Assembly (NCBI RefSeq): GCF_003667565.1
Contig: NZ_RCUX01000002.1
Location: 310,001-374,000, forward strand
Length of the DNA: 64,000 nucleotides
Reading direction: 5' to 3'
Origin: Mycetocola tolaasinivorans
Lineage (GTDB): Bacteria; Actinomycetota; Actinomycetes; Actinomycetales; Microbacteriaceae
Positions 43,132-51,889 of the stretch are shown here, in pieces (the first letter of the stretch is position 1; every line of letters starts with the position of its first letter). The notes beneath the pieces are model-generated. The model had not been told where the DNA came from and did no database searches. It saw only the letters and a program-made list of their open reading frames with translations. Made by a program: the position numbers and the translations under genes.

Positions 43132-43155
43132 TTAACGCACCTTGTGATGCGTTAA
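43132..43155. promoter_or_regulatory. candidate TetR operator 1
   Basis: TTAACGCA (43132-43139) and TGCGTTAA (43148-43155) form a perfect 8+8 dyad with an 8-bp spacer, 17 bp upstream of the leftward MDR start. Confidence 0.7.
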
Positions 43156-43160
43156 GTACG

Positions 43161-43189
43161 ATAACACATAATGCATCACCATGTGCGTT
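43161..43189. promoter_or_regulatory. candidate TetR operator 2
   Basis: ATAACACAT (43161-43169) and ATGTGCGTT (43181-43189) form an imperfect dyad just before the tetR start at 43201, sharing the AACRCA/TGYGTT core with operator 1. Confidence 0.5.
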
Positions 43190-43200
43190 ATGATCGGTTT

Positions 43201-43857
43201 ATGGTTATTCAACGAGCGCGATCCAGTGACGCAAAGGCGCAGCGTGCCGATGATCTGCTCGATGCCGCCGAGGCGCTCGCGCTCGAACTCGGGGGCGTGC
43301 GCCACGTGACACTCGCGCCGGTGACCGAGCGGGCGGGCCTGCATCGCACGGCGGTGCGTCGATACTTCGAGAGCAAGGAAGAGCTACTTCTTGAGCTCGC
43401 CGAGCGCGGCTGGCGACAGTGGCGAGAGGGGGTTGATCGCGCCCTGGAGGGTCGCACGGGGCTCACCGCGCGCGAGGTGGCCGACGTGCTCACTGACACC
43501 CTCGCCGCGCTTCCGGTGTTTTGTGACTGCCTGACCCACGTGGCGCTGAGCCTCGAAGGAGACGTTTCGCTCGAGCGTGCGCGGATCTTCAAGCGCAATG
43601 CCTTCATCGAGCATGACGCGCTCGTGACGGCGCTCACCGAAGCGAGCGTCCTCTCGCGCGCGGTTGTCACCGCGCTCGTGCCCGCGGCCTCCGCGCTGGC
43701 CGCGAGCTTTTGGCAGATATCGCATCCGAGTCCGTCACTCGCGGAGCTCTACGTGCAGGAACCGCAGTGGGGTCACGTCGCCTATGACTTTGAGCCGAAG
43801 CTTCGGCTGCTCGTCGAATCCACGGCGATTGGCCTGATGCAGACCCTGCCCGAGTAG
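43201..43857 (+). CDS. TetR-family regulator
   Basis: A 218-aa regulator from ATG 43201 (ATG 43171 would place His residues encoded inside the operator in the protein and is less likely). The helix-turn-helix is GGVRHVTLAPVTERAGLHRTAVRRYFESKEELLLELAERG; the rest is a helical ligand domain. Divergent from the quinone-oxidoreductase gene, probably its repressor and autoregulated. Ligand unknown. Confidence 0.9.
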   Translation: MVIQRARSSDAKAQRADDLLDAAEALALELGGVRHVTLAPVTERAGLHRTAVRRYFESKEELLLELAERGWRQWREGVDRALEGRTGLTAREVADVLTDTLAALPVFCDCLTHVALSLEGDVSLERARIFKRNAFIEHDALVTALTEASVLSRAVVTALVPAASALAASFWQISHPSPSLAELYVQEPQWGHVAYDFEPKLRLLVESTAIGLMQTLPE

Positions 43858-43949
43858 GCATCATTTCGGGCATGCGGGTGTCCGGTTTGCGGGATCAAGT
43901 GTCAGTCTTTGGTGATTGCGTCATAATTTCAGCCGATATAGCCTTGAAG

Positions 43950-43968
43950 TTAGGTAAGGCTGGGCTGA
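43950..43968. promoter_or_regulatory. DtxR/IdeR-type iron box, siderophore operon 1
   Basis: TTAGGTAAGGCTGGGCTGA matches 14 of 19 positions of the DtxR/IdeR consensus TTAGGTTAGSCTAACCTAA, 36 bp before the first permease gene. Iron-dependent repression is likely. Confidence 0.65.
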
Positions 43969-44004
43969 ATTCGCGCCGGTCGTTGAAAGACAAGAGATCC
44001 CCGC

Positions 44005-45051
44005 ATGAGCGCACTTCCGGTGCCCCGTGCCGCGACACCCGCGCACGGCACCCACAGATCGGCACGCTCGCGAACCCTCATCCTGCTCGGTGGCATCATC
44101 GTGCTGGTGGTGCTCGCGGCGCTGAGCCTCTTCGTGGGCTCCGGCCGGCTGAGTATCGCCGAGACCTGGTCGGCCCTGACCGGCGGCGAACTCGATGCCA
44201 CCGGCATCATCGTGCGCGACTATCGTGTGCCCCGCACCATCCTCGCGATCATCGTGGGGGCCGGGCTCGGCGTCAGCGGCGCACTGATCCAGGCCATCAC
44301 CCGTAACCCGCTCGCCGACCCCGGCATCCTCGGGGTCAACGCCGGTTCGTACCTGTGTGTGGTCATCGGGGCCGCATTCTTTGGCGCGGGCGGAACGCTC
44401 GGCCAGGTGTGGTGGGCTCTCGGGGGAGCGCTCGTCACGAGCGTGGCCGTATACCTGATCGGCACCGCCGGGCGGCACGGGGCGAGCCCGGTGCAGCTGG
44501 TACTCACCGGCGTCGCGCTCGGCGCGATCTTCACCGGGATCAGCTCGGCCATCACCCTGCTCACCCCCGAGGCGTTCGACAGGCTGCGCTTCTGGGCCGC
44601 GGGCTCGCTTCAGGGGCGGCAGATGGACACCGTCCTGGCGGTCGCACCCTTCCTCATTCTTGGGCTGATCATCGCGCTCACCCTGGCCTCCCCGCTCAAC
44701 GCGCTCGCCCTCGGCGACGAGGTGGCGCGCTCGCTCGGCACCCGGGTCGCGCTGCTGCGGGCGGTCGCGATCATCGTCATCACCGTCCTCTGCGGGGCCG
44801 CAACCGCCGCGGTGGGCCCGATCGGGTTCCTCGGGCTGATGGCCCCGCACGCCGTGCGCTCGCTGGTGGGGCCGGATCAGCGCTGGGTGATTCCGCTGAG
44901 CATGATCGGGGCCCCCATCATCTTCCTCACCGCCGATATGATCGGCCGCATCCTGGTGGCCACCGAACTGCCGGTGGGTATTGTCACGGCGTTCCTCGGT
45001 GCGCCGATCCTGATCTGGCTCGTGCGCCGGAAGGAGGCGAAGGGACTGTGA
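44005..45051 (+). CDS. ferric-siderophore ABC permease (FecCD family)
   Basis: A 348-aa inner-membrane protein with about ten helices. IIVRDYRVPRTILAIIVGAGLGVSGALIQAITRNPLADPGILGVNAGS is the FecCD/FepD signature, and GPIGFLGLMAPHAVRSLVGPDQRW is the coupling region. First gene of the rightward operon. It pairs with the next gene's product to transport an iron-siderophore complex. Confidence 0.94.
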   Translation: MSALPVPRAATPAHGTHRSARSRTLILLGGIIVLVVLAALSLFVGSGRLSIAETWSALTGGELDATGIIVRDYRVPRTILAIIVGAGLGVSGALIQAITRNPLADPGILGVNAGSYLCVVIGAAFFGAGGTLGQVWWALGGALVTSVAVYLIGTAGRHGASPVQLVLTGVALGAIFTGISSAITLLTPEAFDRLRFWAAGSLQGRQMDTVLAVAPFLILGLIIALTLASPLNALALGDEVARSLGTRVALLRAVAIIVITVLCGAATAAVGPIGFLGLMAPHAVRSLVGPDQRWVIPLSMIGAPIIFLTADMIGRILVATELPVGIVTAFLGAPILIWLVRRKEAKGL

Positions 45052-46124
45052 GTACACCCGCACCATCCTCCGCGCCAGCTAGCACCGCGCTGCGATTCTC
45101 CGGCGAGCGCGTCCTGCGCCTTGGTGGATTGAGCCTGCGCGTTCACCGCCGCTCGTTCTGGGTGGGAATCGCCTGCCTGATCGTGGCCCTCGCGGCCGCC
45201 GCCTACTCACTGACCATCGGAGACTCCGCGATCTCACTCGGTGAGGTGTGGGGTGCGCTCACCGGTCAGGCCGATGCGGGTACCTCGCGCATCGTGCTGG
45301 ACTGGCGTCTGCCCCGGGTCCTGATGGCCCTGTGTGGCGGCGCAGCGCTGGCGATGAGCGGCGCGGTCTTCCAAACCCTCACCGGAAACCCGTTGGGCAG
45401 CCCCGACATTATCGGCTTCAACACCGGTGCCTACACCGGTGCCCTCCTCTCGATGCTCGTGGTGGGTGGCGGCTCGACCGGGACCACGGTGGGCGCGCTG
45501 ATCGGGGGCACCGCGACCGGGGCGCTCGTGTACCTCCTGGCACTGCGCCACGGACTGCACGGCTACCGGCTGATCGTGATCGGCATCGGCGTGAGCGCGA
45601 TGCTCGGCGCGATCAACTCCTACCTCATGATCACGGTCAAGCTCGAGGCGGCGATCTCGGCGCAGGTGTGGGGTGCGGGCTCACTCAATACGATTCGCTG
45701 GGTGGATCTCACGCCCACCATCCTGGTTACGCTGATCTGTCTGCCGCTGCTGCTCGTGCTGTGGCGGCAGGCGGGCATGCTGGGGCTCGGGGTCGAGACG
45801 GCATCCGGTCGCGGGGTCAACATCGGGTTCCTCCGGGTGGCGCTGCTCGGCCTCGGGGTAGTCCTCACCGCCGCGGTCACCGCCGTGGCCGGCCCGATCG
45901 CGTTCGTGGCCCTCGTGGCCCCGCAGATCGCGTTGCGCCTCACCCGCGGCGCGGGCATCCCGCTGCTTCCCACCGCGTTCCTCGGTGCCGCCCTGCTCGT
46001 GATCAGTGATCTCGTCGCGCGCACCCTGCTGGCACCGGTCCAGCTCCCGGTCGGGGTGGTCACCGTGGTACTCGGCGGCGGCTACCTCGTCTGGATGCTG
46101 ATTTCTCGTTTGCGAAAGGCCTGA
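45048..46124 (+). CDS. ferric-siderophore ABC permease (FecCD family, second)
   Basis: A 358-aa permease from GTG 45048, overlapping the previous stop (GTGA). The longer upstream frame is the first permease's alternative frame. IVLDWRLPRVLMALCGGAALAMSGAVFQTLTGNPLGSPDIIGF matches the FepG-type partner, and VAGPIAFVALVAPQIALRLTR lies near the end. It is followed 3 bp later by the ATPase gene. Confidence 0.94.
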   Translation: MSTPAPSSAPASTALRFSGERVLRLGGLSLRVHRRSFWVGIACLIVALAAAAYSLTIGDSAISLGEVWGALTGQADAGTSRIVLDWRLPRVLMALCGGAALAMSGAVFQTLTGNPLGSPDIIGFNTGAYTGALLSMLVVGGGSTGTTVGALIGGTATGALVYLLALRHGLHGYRLIVIGIGVSAMLGAINSYLMITVKLEAAISAQVWGAGSLNTIRWVDLTPTILVTLICLPLLLVLWRQAGMLGLGVETASGRGVNIGFLRVALLGLGVVLTAAVTAVAGPIAFVALVAPQIALRLTRGAGIPLLPTAFLGAALLVISDLVARTLLAPVQLPVGVVTVVLGGGYLVWMLISRLRKA

Positions 46125-46127
46125 CCC

Positions 46128-46928
46128 ATGGCACCCGAATCCACCCTCGAAGCCGATGCCCTGCGTGTCGGATACGGCAGCACCCCGATCATTCCGGAAC
46201 TCAGTGTGAGTATCCCGCCGGGGTCGTTCACGGTCATCGTGGGGCCGAATGCCTGCGGGAAGTCGACCCTGCTGAAGTCCCTCGCGCGCATTCTGCCGGT
46301 GGAATCCGGCCGGGTGCTGCTCGACGGCGCCGATATTCGGGCGCTGCGCACGAAGGAGCTGGCACGCCGGGTAGGGCTGCTGCCGCAGTCCTCCGTCGCA
46401 CCCGAGGCCATCACGGTGATCGACCTGGTCTCGCGCGGCCGGCACCCGCACCAGGGCATCTTCCGGCAGTGGTCGGTCGATGACGAGGAAAAGGTGACCC
46501 GCGCGCTCGCCGATACCGGCCTCACCGAGCTTGCCTCGGCCACGGTGGATCAGCTCTCCGGCGGGCAGCGGCAGCGCGTCTGGATCGCGATGGTGCTGGC
46601 GCAGGACACCCCGATCGTGCTGCTGGACGAGCCCACCACGTTCCTCGATCTCGCCCATCAGATCGAGGTGCTCGAACTCTGCGCGCGGCTTCATCGGGAT
46701 GGCCGCACCCTGGTGGCCGTGCTGCACGATCTGAACCAGGCCGCGCGCTATGCGACCCACCTGATCGCCCTGCATGCGGGCAGCATCGCGGCCGAGGGCC
46801 CGCCCGCCGAGGTACTGACCGAGGAGACGGTCGAGCGCGTCTTTGGTGTACGCGCCCGCATCATTCCCGATCCGGAGACGGGCACCCCGCTGATCGTGCC
46901 GCGCGCGGTCGGCGCCGTCACCCCCTAA
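46128..46928 (+). CDS. ferric-siderophore ABC ATPase (FepC-type)
   Basis: A 266-aa ATPase. Walker A is GPNACGKST (39-47), with Ala for the usual Gly, a tolerated change. Q-loop region LPQSSVAPEAITVIDLVSRGRHPHQG is FepC-like, with signature LSGGQRQRVWIAMVLAQ and Walker B IVLLDEPTTFLDL. It energises the FecCD pair. The 3-bp gap to the second permease and close spacing to the binding protein show one operon. Confidence 0.94.
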   Translation: MAPESTLEADALRVGYGSTPIIPELSVSIPPGSFTVIVGPNACGKSTLLKSLARILPVESGRVLLDGADIRALRTKELARRVGLLPQSSVAPEAITVIDLVSRGRHPHQGIFRQWSVDDEEKVTRALADTGLTELASATVDQLSGGQRQRVWIAMVLAQDTPIVLLDEPTTFLDLAHQIEVLELCARLHRDGRTLVAVLHDLNQAARYATHLIALHAGSIAAEGPPAEVLTEETVERVFGVRARIIPDPETGTPLIVPRAVGAVTP

Positions 46929-46974
46929 CGCTTGCCAGATGAACCGTCACACTCCCCGAGAGAAAGAGGAACCG

Positions 46975-48006
46975 ATGTCCCGAAACTCCCTGGTGCGCCG
47001 CACCCTGACCGCCCTCGCCGCCCTTACGGTGGCCGGCCTCGCGCTGACCGCCTGCGCGACCGGAGATGCGGTGGGTAACAAACCGAAGGACGGCGACCTG
47101 CTCGCCTCGGTGGACACCAACTTCGGTACCGTCAACATTCCGAAGCCCAAGGACGGCAAGGAGCTTCGCGTCGTGGCGCTCGGCTGGTCGGATGGCGAGG
47201 TGGCGCTGTCCCTCGGCGTGAAGCCGATCGCGATCTACGACTGGCAGTCGTTCGGCGAGAAGAACAAGGGCGTGGGCCCCTGGGCCACCGAGGAGTTCGG
47301 GAAGGACACCCCGGTGCTGATTCCCCGCGGCGACGCGGCGCTCAACTACGAGCAGATTCAGTCGCTCAACCCCGATGTGATCCTGAACGTGCGCGCCGCG
47401 CTCGATGAGAAGGTGTGGGAGCGTCTGAACGAGATCGCCCCCACCGTGAGCGCCGCGAAGGGCACCCCGGACTACGCGGTCAAGTGGACCGATCACACCC
47501 GCCTGATCGCCAAGGTGCTGGGCAAGGAGAAGGAGGGTGAGGCCCTCGTGAAGCGCCTGGAGGACAAGATTTCCGGCATCCGCGCCGAGCACCCCGAATT
47601 CCAGGGCAAGACCTTTACCTCGGGCTCCAAGTTTGGTGACGCCTACGGTGCGAGCCTCCCCGGCGATGCCCGCTTCGACCTCTACGGCGACCTCGGCTTC
47701 GTGCTGAACCCGAAGATCGAGGCGCTGCCCGCGATGGGCTTCTACGCTCCGGTTTCGGTCGAGCAGGTACCGGCGATGGACGCCGACACGGCCGTACTCA
47801 CCACGATCGGGTACCCGCTGCAGGCCATCAAGGATGACGCTCTGATCCAGGCCCTGCCGATGGTGCAGGCCGGCCGTGCGATCTTCGCCGACCCGGAGGG
47901 CATCGTGATGGCCGGATCGAGCGCGGGCACCGTGCGCGCCCTCGAACTGACCCTCGACGAGGTTGTGCCGCAGCTGGCCGACTCGGTGGCGAAGCTCGGC
48001 AAGTAG
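46975..48006 (+). CDS. siderophore-binding lipoprotein (FepB/FhuD type)
   Basis: A 343-aa receptor from ATG 46975 (GAAAGAGGA in front; ATG 46939 gives a non-signal start). The lipobox is LTAC. The mature protein has the helical-backbone pattern GKELRVVALGWSDGEVALSLGVKPIAIYDW, SLNPDVILNVRAALDEKVWERLNEIAPTVSA and so on of siderophore-binding receptors. It delivers the ferric siderophore to the FecCD/FepC complex. Confidence 0.92.
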   Translation: MSRNSLVRRTLTALAALTVAGLALTACATGDAVGNKPKDGDLLASVDTNFGTVNIPKPKDGKELRVVALGWSDGEVALSLGVKPIAIYDWQSFGEKNKGVGPWATEEFGKDTPVLIPRGDAALNYEQIQSLNPDVILNVRAALDEKVWERLNEIAPTVSAAKGTPDYAVKWTDHTRLIAKVLGKEKEGEALVKRLEDKISGIRAEHPEFQGKTFTSGSKFGDAYGASLPGDARFDLYGDLGFVLNPKIEALPAMGFYAPVSVEQVPAMDADTAVLTTIGYPLQAIKDDALIQALPMVQAGRAIFADPEGIVMAGSSAGTVRALELTLDEVVPQLADSVAKLGK

Positions 48007-48019
48007 CGCCGCACGACAA

Positions 48020-48055
48020 AACTGCCGGGTGGATCCTCTGATCCACCCGGCAGTT
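48020..48055. terminator. terminator between convergent genes
   Basis: Perfect 16-bp arms (48020-48035, 48040-48055) with a CTCT loop after siderophore operon 1. Confidence 0.85.
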
Positions 48056-48068
48056 CGTGTTGAGGGGG

Positions 48069-48953
48069 TTACTCGGCGGGTGCGCCGAAGTTGGCCTCGA
48101 GCGGGTCTGCGCCCACGCGTCCGGTCTGCGGAAGACCGGTGATGCGCGCGACCTCGTCGTGGGTCAGTTCGAAGTCGAACACCCGGATGTTCTCGGCGAT
48201 GCGCTCCTCGGAGAGCGACTTCGGGATCACGATGAGGCCGTTCTGCAGGTGCCAGCGAATGATGACCTGCGCGGCCGAGCGGCCGTGGGCGGCGGCGATC
48301 TCGGCGATCACCGGGTCGGCGAGCACGGTGTTGGGCTTGCTGCCCGGGCCCCAGCCCGAGTTCGCGGTGCCGCCCAGCGGGCTCCACGAGGTGATCGCGG
48401 TGCCGTCGGTGAGCGCGCGCTCGCGCAGCTCGTCCTGGTTGAAACCGGGGTGCAGCTCGATCTGGTTGACCGCGGGTACGGTGAGACCGGCGGCGCGCAG
48501 CTCGTCCAGGTGGCGCGGTTCGAAGTTCGAGACGCCGATCGAGCGGGCACGGCCCGAATCGCGGATCTCCTCGAGCGCACGCCAGGTGTCGAGGCGGCGC
48601 TGGGCGTTCTGCAGCGGCCAGTGGATCAGGTAGAGGTCGACGTAGTCGAGGCCCAGCTTGTCGAGGCTACCGGCGAAGGCATCGAGGGTGGGCTGGAAGC
48701 CCTGATCCTGGTTGCGGAGCTTGGTGGTGACAAACAGGTCGTCGCGGTTCAGCCCGGCGCGGGCGATGGCGCGGCCGACCCCGGCCTCGTTTTCGTAGCC
48801 GCTCGCGGTGTCAATATGGGTGTATCCGGCCTCGGCGAGCGCATAGTGCACCACGCGCTCGGCCTCGTCATCGGTGGCCTGCCATACGCCGAGCCCGAGC
48901 TGCGGCATCTGGTGGCCCGAGTTGAGCAGGATCTGCGGAACCGAAAGTGTCAT
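48069..48953 (-). CDS. aldo/keto reductase
   Basis: A 294-aa NADPH-dependent reductase from ATG 48953 (TTTGGAG upstream). Family features are GLGVWQATDDEAERVVHYALAEAGYTHIDTASGYENEAGVGRAI, with the catalytic Asp and Tyr, LDYVDLYLIHWPLQ, and IPKSLSEERIAENIRVFDFEL for cofactor binding. It resembles 2,5-diketo-D-gluconate reductases. It follows the monooxygenase gene in the same direction but beyond a strong terminator, so it is mainly transcribed on its own. Confidence 0.93.
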   Translation of the reverse strand: MTLSVPQILLNSGHQMPQLGLGVWQATDDEAERVVHYALAEAGYTHIDTASGYENEAGVGRAIARAGLNRDDLFVTTKLRNQDQGFQPTLDAFAGSLDKLGLDYVDLYLIHWPLQNAQRRLDTWRALEEIRDSGRARSIGVSNFEPRHLDELRAAGLTVPAVNQIELHPGFNQDELRERALTDGTAITSWSPLGGTANSGWGPGSKPNTVLADPVIAEIAAAHGRSAAQVIIRWHLQNGLIVIPKSLSEERIAENIRVFDFELTHDEVARITGLPQTGRVGADPLEANFGAPAE

Positions 48954-48974
48954 GGGTGTACTCCAAAGAGAGAG

Positions 48975-49018
48975 AAAAAACCGGCGGTATCCCCAGACTA
49001 CGCCCGGGGACACCGCCG
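48975..49018 (-). terminator. leftward intrinsic terminator
   Basis: A 13-bp stem with one G-T pair (48982-48994, 49006-49018), followed on the minus strand by TTTTTT. A textbook terminator ending the monooxygenase transcript. Confidence 0.9.
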
Positions 49019-49023
49019 TGGTG

Positions 49024-50319
49024 TTAGAACTCGGTCAGATGACCGCGCAGGGTTGATGCCGCGTACTCGCTGCGCACGAGTCCGCGCTTCTGCAACGCGG
49101 GTACGAGACCATCGGTGATCTCTACCAGGGTGCGGCGGTTCAGCTCGCTTTCAAACGTGAACCCGTCTCCGCCGACCTCCTCGATAATCTCGCCCATCCG
49201 GGCGCTCACGGTGTCCGGGGTGCCCACGAGCTCCACGGCCTCCTCGAAGTGCCGCACGCCGAGTGCCTCGCGGAGGGTTCGCCCCTTCGCGATGCGGTGG
49301 AAGTCGGCGAGCATGCCCTGGTGGCCGTTGGTGGTGAGTTCGGGGGCCGGCTCATCGAGGGGCAACTCGCTGAGATCCTTTCCCCAGATACTCGACAGCA
49401 GCGCGAGCTGATTTCGCACACCGCGCTCGGCGGAGAGGCGCAGGCGATCCTTCTTTGCCCGGGCCTCCTCATCGGTTTCGGCGAGGATCGGATCGATGAT
49501 GAACAGCACCTTGCAGGCATCCGGCGCCCGGCCGGCGGCCACCGCCTCGGCCTGGATGGCCGCACGATACGTCTTCATTGCGTCGATGCTGGCGGCCTTG
49601 GCGATGACGGTGTCCGCATGACGTCCGGCAAAGCGAATGCCCTGGGGCGATCCGCCCGCCTGGGAGAGCACGAGTTCACCGTTGCCCGCACCGGGTACCG
49701 GGAGCGGCCCCGCCGAGGAGAAAAACTCCCCGGAGAAGTTCACCGGGTGCACCCGGGTGGGATCGGCGAACACCGGATCGAAGATATCCGGCGAGATCGA
49801 CTCGGCCTCCCAGGAGCGGGAGAGCTGGCGCAGCAGCTCGGCCCACTCCTCGGCTCGGCGGTAGCGCTGGTCGTGTTCGAGGTGCTCGGTGTGCCCGTAG
49901 TTACGAGCACCGCCGTCTCCGCTCGAGGTCACCAGGTTGAGGCCCACTCGGCCCTGGCTGATGTGATCCAGGGTCACCGCCGTGCGCGCCGCGGTGAAGG
50001 GTTCCACGAAGGAGGTAGACACCGTGGGGAGTACGCCGATGTGCCGTGTCTGCGCGGCAATGATTGCCGCATAGGGCAGCGGATCAAAGCGCGGGGTGCT
50101 GATCGCGTTTTCCAGGTAGACGTCTCGGCTGCCACCGAACTTATCCCCGATCGCGAGGTTGTCGGAGATCAGCAGGTAGTCGAATCGTGCCCGCTCCAGG
50201 GCGCGCGCCAGCTCGACATAGAGGTCGGCACCAAACGACTCCCGCCGCTCTCGGCCAAACCAGATCGGGTCGCGCGGGTGCAGGCTCACACCGTTGAGGA
50301 ACCATCCGAGGTGAAACAT
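49024..50319 (-). CDS. NtaA/SnaA/DszA-family flavin-dependent monooxygenase
   Basis: A 431-aa TIM-barrel enzyme from ATG 50319. It opens MFHLGWFLNGVSLHPRDPIWF and has RFDYLLISDNLAIG, TISTSFVEPFTAARTAVTLDHISQGRVGLNLVTSSG and GSPQGIRFAGRHADTVIAKA, the pattern of FMNH2-dependent monooxygenases such as nitrilotriacetate or dibenzothiophene-sulfone monooxygenases. It needs a separate flavin reductase, not seen nearby. The gene follows the binding-protein gene by 20 bp, so the ABC system presumably imports its substrate, which is an organic sulfur or amine compound of unknown identity. Confidence 0.92.
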   Translation of the reverse strand: MFHLGWFLNGVSLHPRDPIWFGRERRESFGADLYVELARALERARFDYLLISDNLAIGDKFGGSRDVYLENAISTPRFDPLPYAAIIAAQTRHIGVLPTVSTSFVEPFTAARTAVTLDHISQGRVGLNLVTSSGDGGARNYGHTEHLEHDQRYRRAEEWAELLRQLSRSWEAESISPDIFDPVFADPTRVHPVNFSGEFFSSAGPLPVPGAGNGELVLSQAGGSPQGIRFAGRHADTVIAKAASIDAMKTYRAAIQAEAVAAGRAPDACKVLFIIDPILAETDEEARAKKDRLRLSAERGVRNQLALLSSIWGKDLSELPLDEPAPELTTNGHQGMLADFHRIAKGRTLREALGVRHFEEAVELVGTPDTVSARMGEIIEEVGGDGFTFESELNRRTLVEITDGLVPALQKRGLVRSEYAASTLRGHLTEF

Positions 50320-50339
50320 ACGTGTGCCTTTCTTCGGGG

Positions 50340-51884
50340 CTACTTGGTGGAGATTTCCGCCGGCCAGATATAGTCGTCGCCGCGGATCTTCCAGTTCAGG
50401 GACGAGTTCACGGCGAAGGTCTGCGGCTGCGGCCACAGGTACACCACGTAGGCGTCATCGGCTGCGGTGGTCACCGCGGTCTTGATCTGCGCGAGCTGGG
50501 CATCCTTGGTGTCCGCGGCCTTCGCGGCGGCGACGGCCGCATCGTATGCCTCGGGGACCTGACCGTGGGTCTGGCTCCAGGTGTTGCCGTAGAAGGTGAG
50601 CAGATCGGTTGCGACCGTGCTGTTGTCGGCGGATCCGAACCAGGTGAGATCGGCGGCCTTATCGGTGAAGGTACGGTCGAGCCACACCTGGCGGTCGGTG
50701 ACCGTCAGCGTGAGCTTGATCCCGGCCTCGGCGAGCTGACTCTGCAGCACCGGGGCGGCGAGTTCCGCGCCCACATATGCGCCCTTCGGAACCGAAAGCT
50801 CGAGGTCCAGACCGTTGGCATATCCGGCCTCGGCGAGCAACTCCTTAGCCTTCTTCAGGTCAAACGGCCAGGCCTTCGTGACCGAGTCATAGCCCTCATA
50901 GAGGGAGGAGAGCACCTCGGTGCGGGCCGGCTTCACCAGGCCGCCGTAGATGGTCTTGGTAATGGCGTCCTTGTCGATGGCGTAGTTGATCGCCTCGCGC
51001 ACGCGCTTGTCCGCCAGCGCCGGGTTGTCCCGGTTGAAGCGCAGTACCTGCACCCGGTTGCTGTCCACCGCGCCGGTGCGCAGGGTCTTCACGGACTTCA
51101 GCTGGTTGAGGTCGCTCGGATCGATCACAAAGCCCGCGTCGATCTCACCGCTCTTGAGGCCAGAGAGACGGGTTGCGGCGTCGGAGACCACGCGCAGGGT
51201 CACCTTCTTGATGTCTGGCTGGGTGCCCGAGTACTTCGGGTTGGCGGTGAGAACCACCTGCTTCTGCGGTTCATAGGTGGCGATCTCGTAGGGGCCACTG
51301 GCGAGGGATTCCAGCTTGGTGTTGTGGGTTTCGGCCCACTTCGGCTGGAGGTAGTAGATACCGGCAACCTTGCGGGGCAGATCGATATCCGGGGTCGTGG
51401 TGGTGATCGTTACGGTGGTGGCGTCGGTGGCGGTGGCCTCGGCCACGTTCTTCACGAGCTGGGCGGTCGCGCCGGGGGAGTCCGGGTGATCCTTCAGGCG
51501 CTTGATGTTCCACGCCACGACGCTTGCATCCAGGGCTGAGCCGTCGGTGTAGGTGACGCCCGGGCGCAGGGTGAACGTCCAGGTGTGGGCGTCGGTCGCG
51601 ACCCACTTCTCGGCCAGATCGCCCACGAGCTCCCCGGAGGAGTTCAGCCGGGTGAGCGAGGAGTAGATTGAGCCGAGCACCGAGCCGTCGGAGCGGAGGT
51701 TGCCCGAGTCCAGCTGATCCAGCGAGCTGAATGCGCCGGAGATCGCGATGACGATGGAGTCCTTTTTTGCGGCCGAGGCCGGTTCGGAGGAGGAGGCCGG
51801 GCCGGATACGACGGCGCAGCCGCTGAGCAGGAGCGCGCCGCCGGTGGCGAGGGCGAGGAGGGAACGCCGAAGCGAGGTTTTCAT
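50340..51884 (-). CDS. peptide/nickel-type ABC substrate-binding lipoprotein (DppA family)
   Basis: A 514-aa receptor with a LSGC lipobox. Mature part has DLAEKWVATDAHTWTFTLRPGVTYTDGSALDASVVAWNIKRLKD, the SBP_bac_5 signature, and VREAINYAIDKDAITKTIYGG. This class binds peptides, nickel or other small organics. Fourth gene of the leftward operon, 5 bp after the ATPase gene; with a flavin monooxygenase next, the ligand is likely not a peptide. Confidence 0.93.
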   Translation of the reverse strand: MKTSLRRSLLALATGGALLLSGCAVVSGPASSSEPASAAKKDSIVIAISGAFSSLDQLDSGNLRSDGSVLGSIYSSLTRLNSSGELVGDLAEKWVATDAHTWTFTLRPGVTYTDGSALDASVVAWNIKRLKDHPDSPGATAQLVKNVAEATATDATTVTITTTTPDIDLPRKVAGIYYLQPKWAETHNTKLESLASGPYEIATYEPQKQVVLTANPKYSGTQPDIKKVTLRVVSDAATRLSGLKSGEIDAGFVIDPSDLNQLKSVKTLRTGAVDSNRVQVLRFNRDNPALADKRVREAINYAIDKDAITKTIYGGLVKPARTEVLSSLYEGYDSVTKAWPFDLKKAKELLAEAGYANGLDLELSVPKGAYVGAELAAPVLQSQLAEAGIKLTLTVTDRQVWLDRTFTDKAADLTWFGSADNSTVATDLLTFYGNTWSQTHGQVPEAYDAAVAAAKAADTKDAQLAQIKTAVTTAADDAYVVYLWPQPQTFAVNSSLNWKIRGDDYIWPAEISTK

Positions 51885-51889
51885 GATGA

